Numbered from the stretch's first letter, positions 32,325 to 42,700 are shown. The stretch: 64,000 nucleotides of DNA from Devriesea agamarum (GCF_900070355.1 NZ_LN849456.1:1922001-1986000); one strand, 5' to 3'. Notes: generated from the letters alone by a model not told the origin. Numbers and translations: made by a program.

Positions 32325-34919
32325 TCAGCTGATAAATCTCTCCCCGTGAAACGGGGCCTTTCCGATCCGACGGGAGGCACCCACCTGGTCGAGATAGGGG
32401 GTGAGACCGCCGCGGTGCCGGGGAAAACCTGCCCCAAGGAGCATTGCCAGGTCGATATCCGTCACGTTCTCCACCACGTTGGTGTCGAGCATGATGTGAA
32501 CTTCCTCGGCCAGAGCGTCCTGAACCGTGCGCAGCAGCCTGGGGGAATACTCCGGGTCCGGCTGCGAGTCCGGCATACCCGACTGCGAGGCCGCCGCGGC
32601 CGACTGCGAGGGCGCTGTCCCCTGTCGTGACGGACCTGTCCCCGGCCTGAGGGTCGATGCCTCAGCCGCTCTCGGCGTCGTCGGCATCTGCGTTGATATA
32701 CCTGAAGCTGCCGTGTTAGTTATCGACGTTTTGGACTTGAAAACTTCTGACACCACGGGAGCAGGTACAGCGGGCATCCCAGCAGCTGCGGATCCCCCGG
32801 ACTGTGCGGTGTTCGGCGGCACGGTGAAGCGCTCACCAAGCTCAACCATTCGGGATAGTCCCGGTGAGCTCGCAAAGCGCTCGCCGAGGGCGTCATGAAG
32901 AACCGATCCGACGTGCAGGGCAACGCCCGGACCCACCAGGTCTAGCAGAGTCAACGGGCGCATAGGCATCCCCATGTCATCGAGCGCGGCATCGACCAGG
33001 GCAGGATCGCGGCCGGCATCCAGTTCCGTCAGCACCGCGCCGAGGACTCTGAACAGCAGGCGATTGACAATGAAACCCGGGGCATCCGCGGAACGCACCG
33101 CAGTTTTACGACAACAGCGCACGACCTCTAAGCCGGTCGCCAGCGCGCTCTCCTCGGTGACATCGGTGTGAATCACCTCGACCAGAGGCATTTTGGCCAC
33201 CGGGTTGAAAAAATGCAGACCGATCAGACGTTCGGGGTGGTTCAGTACCTCACCCATGGTCTTCACCGATAGGGAGGAGGTGTTCGTGGCTAGCACGGCG
33301 TTCCGGTTCACGACGCCTTCAAGCTCGGCCAGCGCCGACTGCTTGATTCTCATCACCTCTGGCACAGCTTCAATCACCAGGTCGCAGTCGGCAAGATCAT
33401 CGACCCGATCCGTTCCGCTGAGCAATGCACCCACCTGGTCGGCCTGCTGCTTGGTGATCAGACCGAGTTTGGCTCTGGTGCCCACCACATCGCGGGCTGC
33501 GGACACTCCGCGTGCGGCGAGCGCCGGGTCGAGGTCCCTCATAATGACCGGGACCCGCAGCCCGAGAGCTAGCTGAGCCGCGATCTGTGAGGCCATCAAA
33601 CCCGCGCCGGCCAGACCTACTGAACGCACCGGCTGCGACAGAGGCACGCTGGTGTGCCCGGGGCGTCTGCGTCGCAGCAGCTCGGCTGCATAGATGGAAA
33701 CCGCCGCCCCCGGCGAACGAACCAACTCATACAGTGTGGTGGCCTCGCGCTGAAGTGCATCGCTGAGCCTTGATCCGGGAAGCGCCTCAATGAGGTCAAG
33801 TATCCGCCCGGGGGCCTCGGCACCGCTGCGGCGGGCTCGCTCCGCCCGAGGTCGAGCTGCGGCGATAACCTCATGAAGTTCGTCTTCCGGCGACGAGGCT
33901 AGCTGGGGCCGACCATACATTGATGCCGGCGCCACCTCAGATGATGGCGTGAGCGACGAACCAGGCAGCTCCGGATCAGGCGATGGTGGCGCAGCCGAAT
34001 CAGTCGTTGCCAGCAGGGGCGGTCTGCGGAGGGCGGACACATCATCGACGGACTCTAGGCGGTCGGCGAGGAGATCAAGGGCCTGGGGTAGATCGGAGGC
34101 CATCGCATCGATTAGTCCTATATCCAGCGCAGCCTGCGCGGACAGGGTTTTGCCTCGCTGGGAGTCCTCGATGAGCAGCCGCAGTGATCGCTGCGGCCCA
34201 ATCAGCCCTGGAAGCACAGTGGTTCCTCCCCACCCGGGGATGATGCCGAGCCCCACTTCGGGAAATCCGAGGGCTTTGACTTGCGGCTGTGCTGTGCGCA
34301 GGTCGGCCATGAGAGCAACTTCCATGCCTCCGCCGAGGGCGGTGCCGTTCAGATGGGCGAGCACCGGAACAGCGCTTTGACGCACCTCCTGGTGCAGACG
34401 ATGCATGGTGGAGGTCATCTCGTGAATCATCTCGCCGGTGTGGCTATCCTGCGGCGAGGCGAACATGGCGAGGTCGGCGCCTGCCAGGAACACGTCCGCT
34501 GTGCCGGTTAACGCGATGGCGTCGATGCTTTTGGCTTCGGCACGGGTAAGCGCGGTATCTAAAGCGTCAGCGTAGGCGGCGACTGAGGCTGGTCCGAGTG
34601 TGGCTGGACGGCTTTTGCCTGAGCCATCGGATGGGGATGCCGGAGCGAAGCGGAGCACCGCCACTGTTCCGAGCCGTGGATGGTCAAGATCGGTGACCTC
34701 GATCCGGGTGATGTGTTCGGTGTACCCCGCCGGGGTGACCGGGGAGGTTGAGGTGTCCGAGGGAGCTGGCGCCTGATTAGTCCCAGTAACGGTCTGAGGT
34801 TCGGCGGCGGGTGACTGGTCGAGCGCGGATTCGAGCGCGGATTTCTGATCGGCCACGGACTGCTGGTCGGTCTCCGATGCAGATGCGGCGGCGGATTGCG
34901 GGGTGGGGACACTGTTCAC
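32325..34919 (-). CDS. Bifunctional enoyl-CoA hydratase / 3-hydroxyacyl-CoA dehydrogenase (FadJ/FadB-like)
   Basis: This 864-aa beta-oxidation protein combines a crotonase domain (about residues 75-290; VFLAGADLAMF, LNGTALGGGMEVAL, GIIPGWGGT) with a 3-hydroxyacyl-CoA dehydrogenase (from about 440; VGLAGAGLMASQIA, IEAVPE, NTSSLSV, LIGLHFFNPVAKMPLVEVI, PGFIVNRLL). Three long low-complexity linkers rich in Ser, Ala, Pro and Gln separate or precede the domains, and the last splits the C-terminal dehydrogenase repeats. The GTG start at 34919 is chosen for CGGAGG five bases upstream; an ATG frame to 35060 lacks support. In family members linkers of this size are unusual. Confidence 0.86.
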   Translation of the reverse strand: MNSVPTPQSAAASASETDQQSVADQKSALESALDQSPAAEPQTVTGTNQAPAPSDTSTSPVTPAGYTEHITRIEVTDLDHPRLGTVAVLRFAPASPSDGSGKSRPATLGPASVAAYADALDTALTRAEAKSIDAIALTGTADVFLAGADLAMFASPQDSHTGEMIHEMTSTMHRLHQEVRQSAVPVLAHLNGTALGGGMEVALMADLRTAQPQVKALGFPEVGLGIIPGWGGTTVLPGLIGPQRSLRLLIEDSQRGKTLSAQAALDIGLIDAMASDLPQALDLLADRLESVDDVSALRRPPLLATTDSAAPPSPDPELPGSSLTPSSEVAPASMYGRPQLASSPEDELHEVIAAARPRAERARRSGAEAPGRILDLIEALPGSRLSDALQREATTLYELVRSPGAAVSIYAAELLRRRRPGHTSVPLSQPVRSVGLAGAGLMASQIAAQLALGLRVPVIMRDLDPALAARGVSAARDVVGTRAKLGLITKQQADQVGALLSGTDRVDDLADCDLVIEAVPEVMRIKQSALAELEGVVNRNAVLATNTSSLSVKTMGEVLNHPERLIGLHFFNPVAKMPLVEVIHTDVTEESALATGLEVVRCCRKTAVRSADAPGFIVNRLLFRVLGAVLTELDAGRDPALVDAALDDMGMPMRPLTLLDLVGPGVALHVGSVLHDALGERFASSPGLSRMVELGERFTVPPNTAQSGGSAAAGMPAVPAPVVSEVFKSKTSITNTAASGISTQMPTTPRAAEASTLRPGTGPSRQGTAPSQSAAAASQSGMPDSQPDPEYSPRLLRTVQDALAEEVHIMLDTNVVENVTDIDLAMLLGAGFPRHRGGLTPYLDQVGASRRIGKAPFHGERFIS

Positions 34920-35112
34920 GGGATCCTCCGGTGGATCGGTCGCGACACCCGGACGCTGGTGCGGTGTCGGGTGGTTGGCGATGGACACTCGTCCATCGCC
35001 AACCACCTTTACCGATACTGAGCGTCCTAGGTACTTGGGTTCCCCATCATGTCGGATCATCTCGAATCCGGCAAGATGTCCCGCGTCTATCCGCGTGTTG
35101 CCCCAGGAATCC

Positions 35113-36033
35113 TCAGCGAGATGCGGAGCGAATCGCGTCGATAATTGAGGCGATCACATCTAGGCGTCCCTCGACGTCCGAGTCGGCGGGCACCTGAATC
35201 TTTGCGCCACTGAATCGTTCAGTTCCCCCCGCAGCGGCGAGACACTGGGCCACAACCTCAGCATCCATGAGCGAGGTGGGCTCATCCGCTGCGAGCGGGA
35301 GGTGCAGGTCAGCCCATCCCACCCCGTAGGCGTTATTGTCCGGTCCGGCACCAGAGAACATGACTCCTTCGAGAAGACCCTCCGCCACCAGCTGGGCAAT
35401 CTGCTGACGGGGGCGGTCTGCGTCATGGGCTTCCAGGGCGCTACGTCCCCAGTTGATGGTGATCCCGATGCCGGTGCCGCGAACGACTTCGATTTCGTCG
35501 TCGAGGGTGAGGAAGCGTTTTTCTCCGGTCACTTTGGGGTCGTAGGCGTCGCAGTGCTCGACGATCAGGCGAATACCGTCGGGGATGATCGGCAGCAGGT
35601 CCTCTAAGGATCGAGCGAATGCCTCGCGGTCGGCGGTCACGCTCGGGGCGCTGTGCACGTGCAGCGCTGCCACACTGTTTTCGCCGGTCCGGTCACGCAG
35701 TCCGTCGGCGGCGCTGAGCGCGCGACGCACCAAGTCGAGGGCCTGGGCGCGTCCCTCGGGATCCACAGAGGCCAGCCCAAATGTCGGATTGGTGCCGACG
35801 CGCATCATGGTGCCGGGAATCAGGGTGATCACGCTGTCGACAAATCGACCTCGCACCTGGCCCGCGAGGTGATCGAGGCCGTCCGTCAAGGGGTCGCCGT
35901 CGTATCCCTTAAAGGGAATTTCTAGTGCGGTGGCAAGCTGCCGTTCCGCGAGACGGGTGTAGAAAAGGTCCTGATCGTGAGGGGTGGCGGGTAGCGCGGC
36001 ATAAGCGCCAACGACGAGGGGACGGGTGGACAT
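35113..36033 (-). CDS. DUF4862-family protein
   Basis: This 306-aa soluble protein has the layout of a TIM-barrel enzyme of the DUF4862 family. Characteristic pieces are VVGAYAALPA at the N-terminus, LVRRALSAADGLR in the middle, IVEHCDAY (acidic/His pair near a barrel strand end), ITINWGRSAL, and FSGAGPDNNAYGVGWADLHLPLA. The His, Asp and Glu at strand ends suggest a metal-dependent isomerase or hydrolase, but function is not known. It lies 193 bp upstream of the FadJ-like gene on the same strand. Confidence 0.75.
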   Translation of the reverse strand: MSTRPLVVGAYAALPATPHDQDLFYTRLAERQLATALEIPFKGYDGDPLTDGLDHLAGQVRGRFVDSVITLIPGTMMRVGTNPTFGLASVDPEGRAQALDLVRRALSAADGLRDRTGENSVAALHVHSAPSVTADREAFARSLEDLLPIIPDGIRLIVEHCDAYDPKVTGEKRFLTLDDEIEVVRGTGIGITINWGRSALEAHDADRPRQQIAQLVAEGLLEGVMFSGAGPDNNAYGVGWADLHLPLAADEPTSLMDAEVVAQCLAAAGGTERFSGAKIQVPADSDVEGRLDVIASIIDAIRSASR

Positions 36034-36374
36034 CGGCGGGTTCTCCGGTATCTCTGCGCGGTTATGGACGTTCTTAGTGTGCCCCGCGCCGCACGGGATA
36101 GCACTTTGGTGTCGGCATCGTGAAAAACGTGAGGGTCCCTGGTCGGCCCGGGTCAGGGTGCGGGCTTAATCCACTCAAAGCAGGCTAAGCGCGCCCATGC
36201 GCGACCTGACGTCGGTTGAGCCGCCGTCCCGAGGTCATCCTCGCCGACATTCAGACAGAAATAGTCTCAAGCCAGAAGGATGGGTCATCCGTCACGGTGA
36301 CTTAGGCATGACTTAGGCCACTACATAGCTATACCTATGGACCTCCTAGATACCCAGGCGTAACATACATTGGC
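36034..36374. other. Gene-free divergent interval
   Basis: These 341 bases lie between the DUF4862 gene (minus) and the symporter gene (plus). The right half contains a direct repeat (TGACTTAGGC, at about 36298 and 36309) and a probable promoter for the symporter. No reading frame with support was seen. Confidence 0.5.
36338..36366 (+). promoter_or_regulatory. Promoter of the dicarboxylate symporter gene
   Basis: TGGACC (36338-36343), a 17-base spacer and TAACAT (36361-36366) form a sigma-70-type promoter. The GTG start at 36375 is only eight bases downstream of the -10 box, so the mRNA is probably leaderless. Confidence 0.55.
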
Positions 36375-37802
36375 GTGAACACGCCGCACCTTCCCACCGA
36401 TACCGCTGAGCCAGCATCCACTCAGACCACCCCTGAGCACCACAAAACTGCAGCTGAAGCTAAGAACACCCATAGAAATCACCCCTTACGTTGGCTTACC
36501 GCGGTTTTCCGGATACCTTTCGGGGCGCAGGTGATTATCGGCCTTATTCTTGGCATCGTCTTGGGACTAATCGCCGCCTACCTCGGCCCCGCATCCATCA
36601 GCGGAGGCAAACCAGACCCGAACTGGCTCACCGTCACCCTTCAAACCGTCGGCTCAATCTTTATTACCCTGCTCAAAGCCCTGGTACCACCGCTGGTATT
36701 CCTGGCAATCGTGTCCTCTATTGCAAATCTGCGACAGGTCTCCAACGCTGCTCGCCTCGCCTGGAAAACCCTCCTGTGGTTTGCCATCACAGCGCTCATA
36801 TCCGTAGGAATTGGCATTTTGCTCGGCGTGATCACCAACCCGGGCCATGGAACCACCGTCGCCGCAGATGCGGCAAAGATGCCCGCCACCCAAGGCAGCT
36901 GGCTCGACTTCCTTGAAGGCCTAGTCCCCACCAACTTCCTGGGCATTACCGGAAGCCTCCACGACAACTCCGTCAGCCTCGGATTCAACACCCTGCAAAT
37001 CCTGGTCATCTCCATTGCAGTCGGAATCGCCGCACTCAAAGTGGGCGACAAAGCCGAACCGTTCTTAAAGATCGTGTCCTCGCTGCTTGAGATCGTGCAA
37101 AAGCTGCTGTGGTGGGTGATCCGCCTCGCTCCCATCGGAACCATCGGTCTGCTGGGCAACGCCGTCGTCAGCTACGGATGGGACGCCATCGGATCCCTCG
37201 GCGTTTTCGTAATCGACATTTACGTTGGCCTGCTCATCGTTGGACTGGTGGTCTATCCGGTGATCGTCAAGGCCAATGGACTGAGCGTGCGAGCCTTTTT
37301 CCGCAACGTCTGGCCCGCAACCTCACTCGGTTTCGTCTCCCGCTCCTCGCTCGGCACAATGCCCGTCACCCAGGCCGTCACCATCGAAAACATGGGAGTT
37401 CCCAGGCAGTACGCGTCCTTCTCCGTGCCGCTTGGCGCCACCACCAAAATGGATGGCTGCGCCGCCATCTACCCGGCGCTGGCCGCAATCTTCGTTGCGA
37501 ACTTCTTCGGCATCCAGCTCAGCCTGATGCAATATGTGCTGATCGCTTTAGTCGCGGTGCTCGGTTCAGCCGCCACCGCGGGTATGACCGGCGCCACCGT
37601 CATGTTGACCCTCACCCTGTCGACGCTCGGCCTTCCGCTGGAAGGTGTCGGTCTGCTGCTGGCCATCGATCCAATTCTCGACATGGGACGCACCGCGTTG
37701 AACGTAACCGGCCAAGCCCTTGTGCCCACCGTAGTGGCAAAACGCGAGAAAATCCTCGACCGCGCCATCTACGACTCACGCACCAACGCCCAGTTCGCCT
37801 AG
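36375..37802 (+). CDS. Sodium/proton:dicarboxylate (glutamate) symporter, DAACS family
   Basis: This 475-aa protein of the GltP/DctA/SstT family has a 40-residue polar N-terminus and about eight membrane segments plus two re-entrant loops. LLKALVPPLVFLAIVSSIANL, the Ser-rich loop SLGFVSRSSLGTMPVT, the NMxT-equivalent region PLGATTKMDGCAAIYPALAAIF and DPILDMGRTALNVTG are hallmarks of the substrate and cation sites. The Ser-rich loop in the form SRSS-T is seen in serine/threonine and dicarboxylate carriers, so exact substrate is open. It begins at GTG. Confidence 0.9.
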   Translation: MNTPHLPTDTAEPASTQTTPEHHKTAAEAKNTHRNHPLRWLTAVFRIPFGAQVIIGLILGIVLGLIAAYLGPASISGGKPDPNWLTVTLQTVGSIFITLLKALVPPLVFLAIVSSIANLRQVSNAARLAWKTLLWFAITALISVGIGILLGVITNPGHGTTVAADAAKMPATQGSWLDFLEGLVPTNFLGITGSLHDNSVSLGFNTLQILVISIAVGIAALKVGDKAEPFLKIVSSLLEIVQKLLWWVIRLAPIGTIGLLGNAVVSYGWDAIGSLGVFVIDIYVGLLIVGLVVYPVIVKANGLSVRAFFRNVWPATSLGFVSRSSLGTMPVTQAVTIENMGVPRQYASFSVPLGATTKMDGCAAIYPALAAIFVANFFGIQLSLMQYVLIALVAVLGSAATAGMTGATVMLTLTLSTLGLPLEGVGLLLAIDPILDMGRTALNVTGQALVPTVVAKREKILDRAIYDSRTNAQFA

Positions 37803-37982
37803 GAATTAGCCGGGTGGGGCCGGGCCGTCACATCGCGCGCATCTCAAGACCCAAGATCGCGCCGATATTTTCGACCGCACCGAGCCCCTCCGGCACAATG
37901 AGACCAGCGCGCTACCCCCACGTCGACTGCATATCGCCGCGGCGCGCCGGTCTCATCTCCTCGGCCCGAAAGGCCACATTTC

Positions 37983-39311
37983 ATGCGCGCCTTCCATCAT
38001 GTTCTGGTCAACACTCTCATCGCGAATGTGACCACATCGTATTTGTGGTTTGCCCTGACCTTTTGGGTCTATCTAGAGACTGAAAATGTCATGTCGACCG
38101 CTTTTATCGGCGGTACCTACATGCTGCTCATCGCGATATGTTCCCTGTGGTTCGGGGTTTTTGTCGATCACCATCGCAAAAAGAACATCATGATGTTCTC
38201 CAGCGTCATCACCCTCGCCATGTACCTGCTCGCGGTGATCGCCTGGTTCATATTGCCAACCACAAGCCTGCTGGATTGGACTAGCCCCTTTTTCTGGCTG
38301 TTTGCCGGGCTGATCTTAATCGGCAGCGTGGTCGAAAACATGCGCAACATTGCGCTATCCACCACGGTCACCTTACTGGTGCCCGATGATCGCCGCGATA
38401 AAGCAAACGGCCTGGTCGGCGCGGTGCAAGGGGTCGCTTTCCTGGTCACCTCCGTATTTTCGGGCCTATCGGTGGGGCTGCTCGGCATGGGTCCCACCCT
38501 TGTCATCGCCACCGCCATGACCGGCCTCGCGCTGCTGCATCTGCTCACCATCTCGATTCCGGAAGCCTCCCCGGCCGCTGCACGCCCACCTGGTTTTGCC
38601 CACCAACTTGACCTACACGGCTCCTTCACCGCGATCCAGGCCATCCCCGGACTCTTCGCCCTGATCCTGTTCACTTGCTTTAACAACCTGGTAGGTGGAG
38701 CTTTCATGGCTTTGCTCGACCCCTACGGGCTCACGATGTTCGGCGTGGAAATCTGGGGCATCGTGCTTGGCATCACCAGCACCGGATTCATCGTCGGGGG
38801 GCTGATCATCGCGCGGGTCGGACTCGGCCGCAATCCAGTGCGAACACTTCTGCTAATCAACGCCGCGATTGCGATCATCGGACTGACATTCGCGATCCGG
38901 GAAACCTGGCTGCTCTTTGTGGCGGGCAACTTCGTATACATGTGCATCGTTCCCGCAGCCGAAGCGTGCGAACAAACCATTATTCAAAAAGTGGTTCCCT
39001 ATTCGCGACAAGGCCGCGTCTTTGGGATCGCCCAGAGCATCGAAAGCGCCGCCACCCCAATCTCGTCATTCTTGGTCGGTCCAATTGCACAATTTTGGGC
39101 GATTCCCTGGATGAAGAGCGAACATGGCCGCACCACATTCGGGTGGTTATTAGGTGAGGGCCAGGCCCGAGGGATCGCCCTCGTCTTCGTGATCGCCAGC
39201 CTGCTCATGCTCGCCGCCGTCATCATCGCCTTTATGTCTCGGCCCTACCGCCTGCTATCACAGTCCTACGGTATGAAAAAGCCCGTCCAACCGATCCCCG
39301 ACCTCGCTTAA
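37983..39311 (+). CDS. MFS transporter
   Basis: This 442-aa protein has about twelve transmembrane segments. The MFS signature loop between TM2 and TM3 is GVFVDHHRKKNIMM. The N-terminal NTLIANVTTSYLWFALTFWVYLET and LVPDDRRDKANGL (loop 4-5) resemble the MFS group of macrolide-type or generic drug exporters. An AAAGG ribosome site precedes the ATG. It is 180 bp downstream of the symporter gene on the same strand; direct operon membership is uncertain. Substrate unknown. Confidence 0.82.
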   Translation: MRAFHHVLVNTLIANVTTSYLWFALTFWVYLETENVMSTAFIGGTYMLLIAICSLWFGVFVDHHRKKNIMMFSSVITLAMYLLAVIAWFILPTTSLLDWTSPFFWLFAGLILIGSVVENMRNIALSTTVTLLVPDDRRDKANGLVGAVQGVAFLVTSVFSGLSVGLLGMGPTLVIATAMTGLALLHLLTISIPEASPAAARPPGFAHQLDLHGSFTAIQAIPGLFALILFTCFNNLVGGAFMALLDPYGLTMFGVEIWGIVLGITSTGFIVGGLIIARVGLGRNPVRTLLLINAAIAIIGLTFAIRETWLLFVAGNFVYMCIVPAAEACEQTIIQKVVPYSRQGRVFGIAQSIESAATPISSFLVGPIAQFWAIPWMKSEHGRTTFGWLLGEGQARGIALVFVIASLLMLAAVIIAFMSRPYRLLSQSYGMKKPVQPIPDLA

Positions 39312-39346
39312 GACAACCGTTCAAGAAAACTAAAGCCACAGGTCAA

Positions 39347-39368
39347 CACAGTAAAAACTGATACTGTG
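39347..39368. repeat. Inverted repeat upstream of the DsbA-like gene
   Basis: CACAGT (39347-39352) and ACTGTG (39363-39368) flank ten A-rich bases. It lies 85 bases upstream of the DsbA-like lipoprotein gene and could be an operator or part of a weak hairpin. Confidence 0.35.
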
Positions 39369-39453
39369 CGGGGCTTACTCCCGCCCAGCCCAAGCTTTGG
39401 AGCCGTAGGATCGTAACAGTTCTATCCCTTCACTCACGACGAGGTGTTCTCTT

Positions 39454-40209
39454 ATGGCATCCCCGCATATCCACCGCCGCACCCTGATCACCACCGGTCT
39501 TGTGGCACCGCTGGCATTAACCGCGTGTGGGCAATCAACCGCCCCGGCCCCTGACCTGACCGGGGACAAAATCCCCTTCGACAAAAGATTCCCCTACCTC
39601 GCTCTCGGTATTCCCGGTACGACAGCCCAGCTTGCTATCGGAAGCACCCAATCTGATATACAAGCCACCCCTGCGCCGTCACCGAGCAGTAGCGACCCGC
39701 TGGCATCTCATCGTGCAACCGTGGTGGACATCTATCTCGATTTCCAGTGCCCACACTGCGTGAAGTTCGACGAAGTTTTCAGTCCCGATCTTCGCCGCAT
39801 TGCCAACGAACGCCTCGCATCGGTACGTCTCCACCCCCGCCCCATGCTCGACCGAGATTCCATCGGCTACTCCACCAAAACCGCAGGGGCCGCCGCAGCG
39901 GTTTATGCCGACGATTCCCGACGACTACTCATGTTCACCAGAAAAATGATGGCGGCCTTACCGAAAGAAGGCCCCACCCCCGACGACGCGGAGATCCTAA
40001 AAATCGCCAAGGAATCAGGAGCTGGGGAACAAGCATTAAAGGCTATTCGGGAGAACACCTATATCTCGTGGGTGACTAAGGTGGTCGAGCCGGAGGCCAA
40101 AGCCCGCGTCAAGGGAACCCCGGTGGCCCTGATAAACGGCGAGAATTTTGACACCCATAGCAGTGCCGGGGCGCTCTATGACGCCGTTAAAAAGCTAAAG
40201 CGGTCCTGA
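39454..40209 (+). CDS. DsbA-like thioredoxin-fold lipoprotein
   Basis: This 251-aa extracytoplasmic protein has a lipoprotein signal with lipobox LTAC (Cys25) preceded by an Arg pair (HRRTLITTG). The redox motif is Cys98-Pro-His-Cys101 in YLDFQCPHCVKF, as in DsbA and the actinobacterial DsbA-like family. The cis-Pro loop is VKGTPVALING. It may form or shuffle disulfides in exported proteins. No partner VKOR or DsbB gene is in the window. Confidence 0.87.
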   Translation: MASPHIHRRTLITTGLVAPLALTACGQSTAPAPDLTGDKIPFDKRFPYLALGIPGTTAQLAIGSTQSDIQATPAPSPSSSDPLASHRATVVDIYLDFQCPHCVKFDEVFSPDLRRIANERLASVRLHPRPMLDRDSIGYSTKTAGAAAAVYADDSRRLLMFTRKMMAALPKEGPTPDDAEILKIAKESGAGEQALKAIRENTYISWVTKVVEPEAKARVKGTPVALINGENFDTHSSAGALYDAVKKLKRS

Positions 40210-40234
40210 CCTCTCCTCCCGAGCCCCTCGGTCC

Positions 40235-40278
40235 GCAGATAAAACTCCGATCGCCCCTTATCTGCTGCTGGCAGCAGA
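40235..40278 (+). promoter_or_regulatory. Attenuator-like leader before the UvrA-like resistance gene
   Basis: Two mutually exclusive stems share bases 40261-40265. Stem A pairs GCAGATAA (40235-40242) with TTATCTGC (40258-40265). Stem B pairs TCTGCTG (40261-40267) with CAGCAGA (40272-40278). They end about ten bases before the ribosome site AAGGAG of the gene at 40301. Resistance genes are often controlled by such switching leaders. Confidence 0.45.
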
Positions 40279-40300
40279 CCCCTGCTTCCAAGGAGACCGC

Positions 40301-42700
40301 ATGAGCAGTCCGTCTGGTTCACCCACTGCTGAGAGCACCCACGCCGCTGACCAGCACGACCGCATTCGAGTGCGAGGGGCTCGGGAAAATAATCTGCGGG
40401 ATGTCAGTGTGGATCTCCCGAAACGACGGCTTACGGTGTTTACCGGTCCGTCGGGGTCGGGAAAAAGTTCGTTAGTTTTTGACACCATTGCGGCAGAATC
40501 GCAGCGAATGATTAACGAAACCTATAGTGCCTTCATTCAAGGTTTCATGCCCACGCTCGCCCGGCCAGAGGTCGATATGCTCGACGGGTTGACGACCGCA
40601 ATTATTGTCGATCAGGAACGCATGGGAGCGAACCCGCGTTCCACCGTCGGAACCGTGACGGACGCGAATGCCCTACTGCGCATCCTCTTCAGCCGCCTCG
40701 CTCACCCCTACATCGGGGGTCCTCCGGCATTTGCGTTCAATGTGCCGTCTGTTAAAGGGGCTGGCGCCATCACCGTTGAACGCGGCGATAAGAGTATCGC
40801 GACGAAGGCCACCTATGAACGCACCGGAGGAATGTGCCCGAGGTGCGAAGGGATAGGGTCGGTCACCGATTTTGATCTCAGCGCGCTCTACGACGATTCC
40901 AAGTCGCTTAACGACGGCGCGTTAACCATTCCCGGATACAGTATGGACGGCTGGTACGGACGCATTTTCCGAGGCTGCGGATATTTTCCCGCGGACAAAC
41001 CAATCTCGACCTTCACAAAGCGCCAACGTCACGACCTGCTGTACGGCGAACCCACAAAACTTAAGGTCGATGGCGTCAACGTCACCTACGAAGGGTTGAT
41101 TCCGCGGATTCAAAAATCCATGCTGGCGAAGGATAAAGAATCCATGCAGCCCCATATTCGCGCTTTTGTGGAGCGGGCAATTACTTTCACTATCTGCCCC
41201 GACTGCGAGGGGACTCGGCTCAGCGACGCCGCCCGCTCCGCCACCATTGACGGAACCAGCATTGCGGATGCCTGCGCAATGCAAATTGATGACCTCGCCG
41301 TATGGGCTGGCAGCATTCATCAGGAATCGGTGGCACCGCTGCTGGCCGGGCTCGTTCATCTGCTCGACTCTTTTGTCGATATCGGCCTGGGGTACCTCAC
41401 CCTAGCCCGACCATCTGGCACCCTTTCCGGTGGTGAAGCTCAGCGGGTCAAAATGATTCGCCACCTAGGTTCATCACTAACCGATGTCACATATGTCTTT
41501 GATGAACCCTCCATCGGTCTGCATCCGCACGACATTCAGCGCATGAACCGTCTTCTGCAACGTTTGCGGGACAAAGGAAACACGGTCCTGGTGGTTGAAC
41601 ATAAACCGGAAATGATTGCGATCGCGGACCATATTGTCGATCTCGGACCCGGTGCCGGAACCTCAGGTGGCACCATCTGTTTTGAGGGCACGGTCGATGA
41701 GTTGCGGGTCAGCGACACGCTGACCGGGCGACATCTCGACGATCGAGCCCGACTGAAAGACAGCGTTCGACCTCCGACAGGACAGTTGGAGATTCGAGGG
41801 GCGAGTGCTCACAATCTCCGAAACATCGACGTCAATATTCCGCTCGGTGTTTTGGTGGCAGTCACTGGCGTGGCAGGATCCGGAAAGAGTTCACTGATCC
41901 ATCAATCCATTCCAGCGTCCGACAATGTCATCGTCGTCGACCAGACGGCAATTCGCGGTTCACGACGCAGTAACCCCGCCACCTACACAGGGTTACTCGA
42001 CCCCATTCGCAAAGCCTTCGCGAAAGTCAACGGGGTCAAACCGTCACTGTTTAGCGCAAACTCCGAAGGCGCCTGCCCGCTATGCAATGGTGCAGGTGTG
42101 ATCGAAACCGATCTCGGGCCGATGGCGAACGTCACCGCAGTCTGCGAGGAATGCGAAGGACGCAGGTTCCACGCCTCTGTGCTGAATTACCGACTCGGTG
42201 GCAATGAACAGGGCAAAAACATCAGCGAAGTTTTAGCGATGTCAGTAAGCCAAGCAGAAGCATTCTTTAAAGACGGGGCCGCACGTATTCCGGCGGCGCA
42301 TAAGATCTTGCAGCGCCTGGTCGATGTCGGGCTCGGCTATATCTCCCTTGGGCAACCGCTGACCACGCTATCCGGCGGCGAACGACAACGGCTCAAGCTG
42401 GCCACGCATCTTGTGGAACGAGGCGGCATCTATGTTCTGGATGAACCCACCACCGGTCTGCATTTATCCGATGTGGACCAGCTCTTAGCTCTGCTGGATC
42501 GGATCGTGGACGCCGGTAAATCCGTGATTGTGATCGAACACCACCAGGCCGTGATGGCACATGCCGACTGGATTATTGATCTCGGCCCCGGCGCTGGCCA
42601 TGATGGCGGCCGCATCGTCTTTGAAGGGACATCTGCTGAGCTGGTCTCCTCCCGCTCCACGCTTACCGGGCAGCACCTCGCGCAGTATGTCGGGTATTAA
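40301..42700 (+). CDS. UvrA-like ABC protein (drug-resistance / UvrA2 paralogue)
   Basis: This 799-aa protein has the duplicated UvrA architecture: first Walker [10 protein letters not shown], zinc motif CPRCEGIG, signature LSGGEAQR, Walker [12 protein letters not shown]; then second Walker [10 protein letters not shown], zinc motif CPLCNGAG, signature LSGGERQR and [10 protein letters not shown]. It is about 150 aa shorter than housekeeping UvrA because the UvrB-binding and insertion domains are reduced. Such UvrA2/DrrC-type proteins protect DNA against intercalating drugs or act in resistance. AAGGAG precedes the ATG. The gene stands alone. Confidence 0.87.
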   Translation: MSSPSGSPTAESTHAADQHDRIRVRGARENNLRDVSVDLPKRRLTVFTGPSGSGKSSLVFDTIAAESQRMINETYSAFIQGFMPTLARPEVDMLDGLTTAIIVDQERMGANPRSTVGTVTDANALLRILFSRLAHPYIGGPPAFAFNVPSVKGAGAITVERGDKSIATKATYERTGGMCPRCEGIGSVTDFDLSALYDDSKSLNDGALTIPGYSMDGWYGRIFRGCGYFPADKPISTFTKRQRHDLLYGEPTKLKVDGVNVTYEGLIPRIQKSMLAKDKESMQPHIRAFVERAITFTICPDCEGTRLSDAARSATIDGTSIADACAMQIDDLAVWAGSIHQESVAPLLAGLVHLLDSFVDIGLGYLTLARPSGTLSGGEAQRVKMIRHLGSSLTDVTYVFDEPSIGLHPHDIQRMNRLLQRLRDKGNTVLVVEHKPEMIAIADHIVDLGPGAGTSGGTICFEGTVDELRVSDTLTGRHLDDRARLKDSVRPPTGQLEIRGASAHNLRNIDVNIPLGVLVAVTGVAGSGKSSLIHQSIPASDNVIVVDQTAIRGSRRSNPATYTGLLDPIRKAFAKVNGVKPSLFSANSEGACPLCNGAGVIETDLGPMANVTAVCEECEGRRFHASVLNYRLGGNEQGKNISEVLAMSVSQAEAFFKDGAARIPAAHKILQRLVDVGLGYISLGQPLTTLSGGERQRLKLATHLVERGGIYVLDEPTTGLHLSDVDQLLALLDRIVDAGKSVIVIEHHQAVMAHADWIIDLGPGAGHDGGRIVFEGTSAELVSSRSTLTGQHLAQYVGY

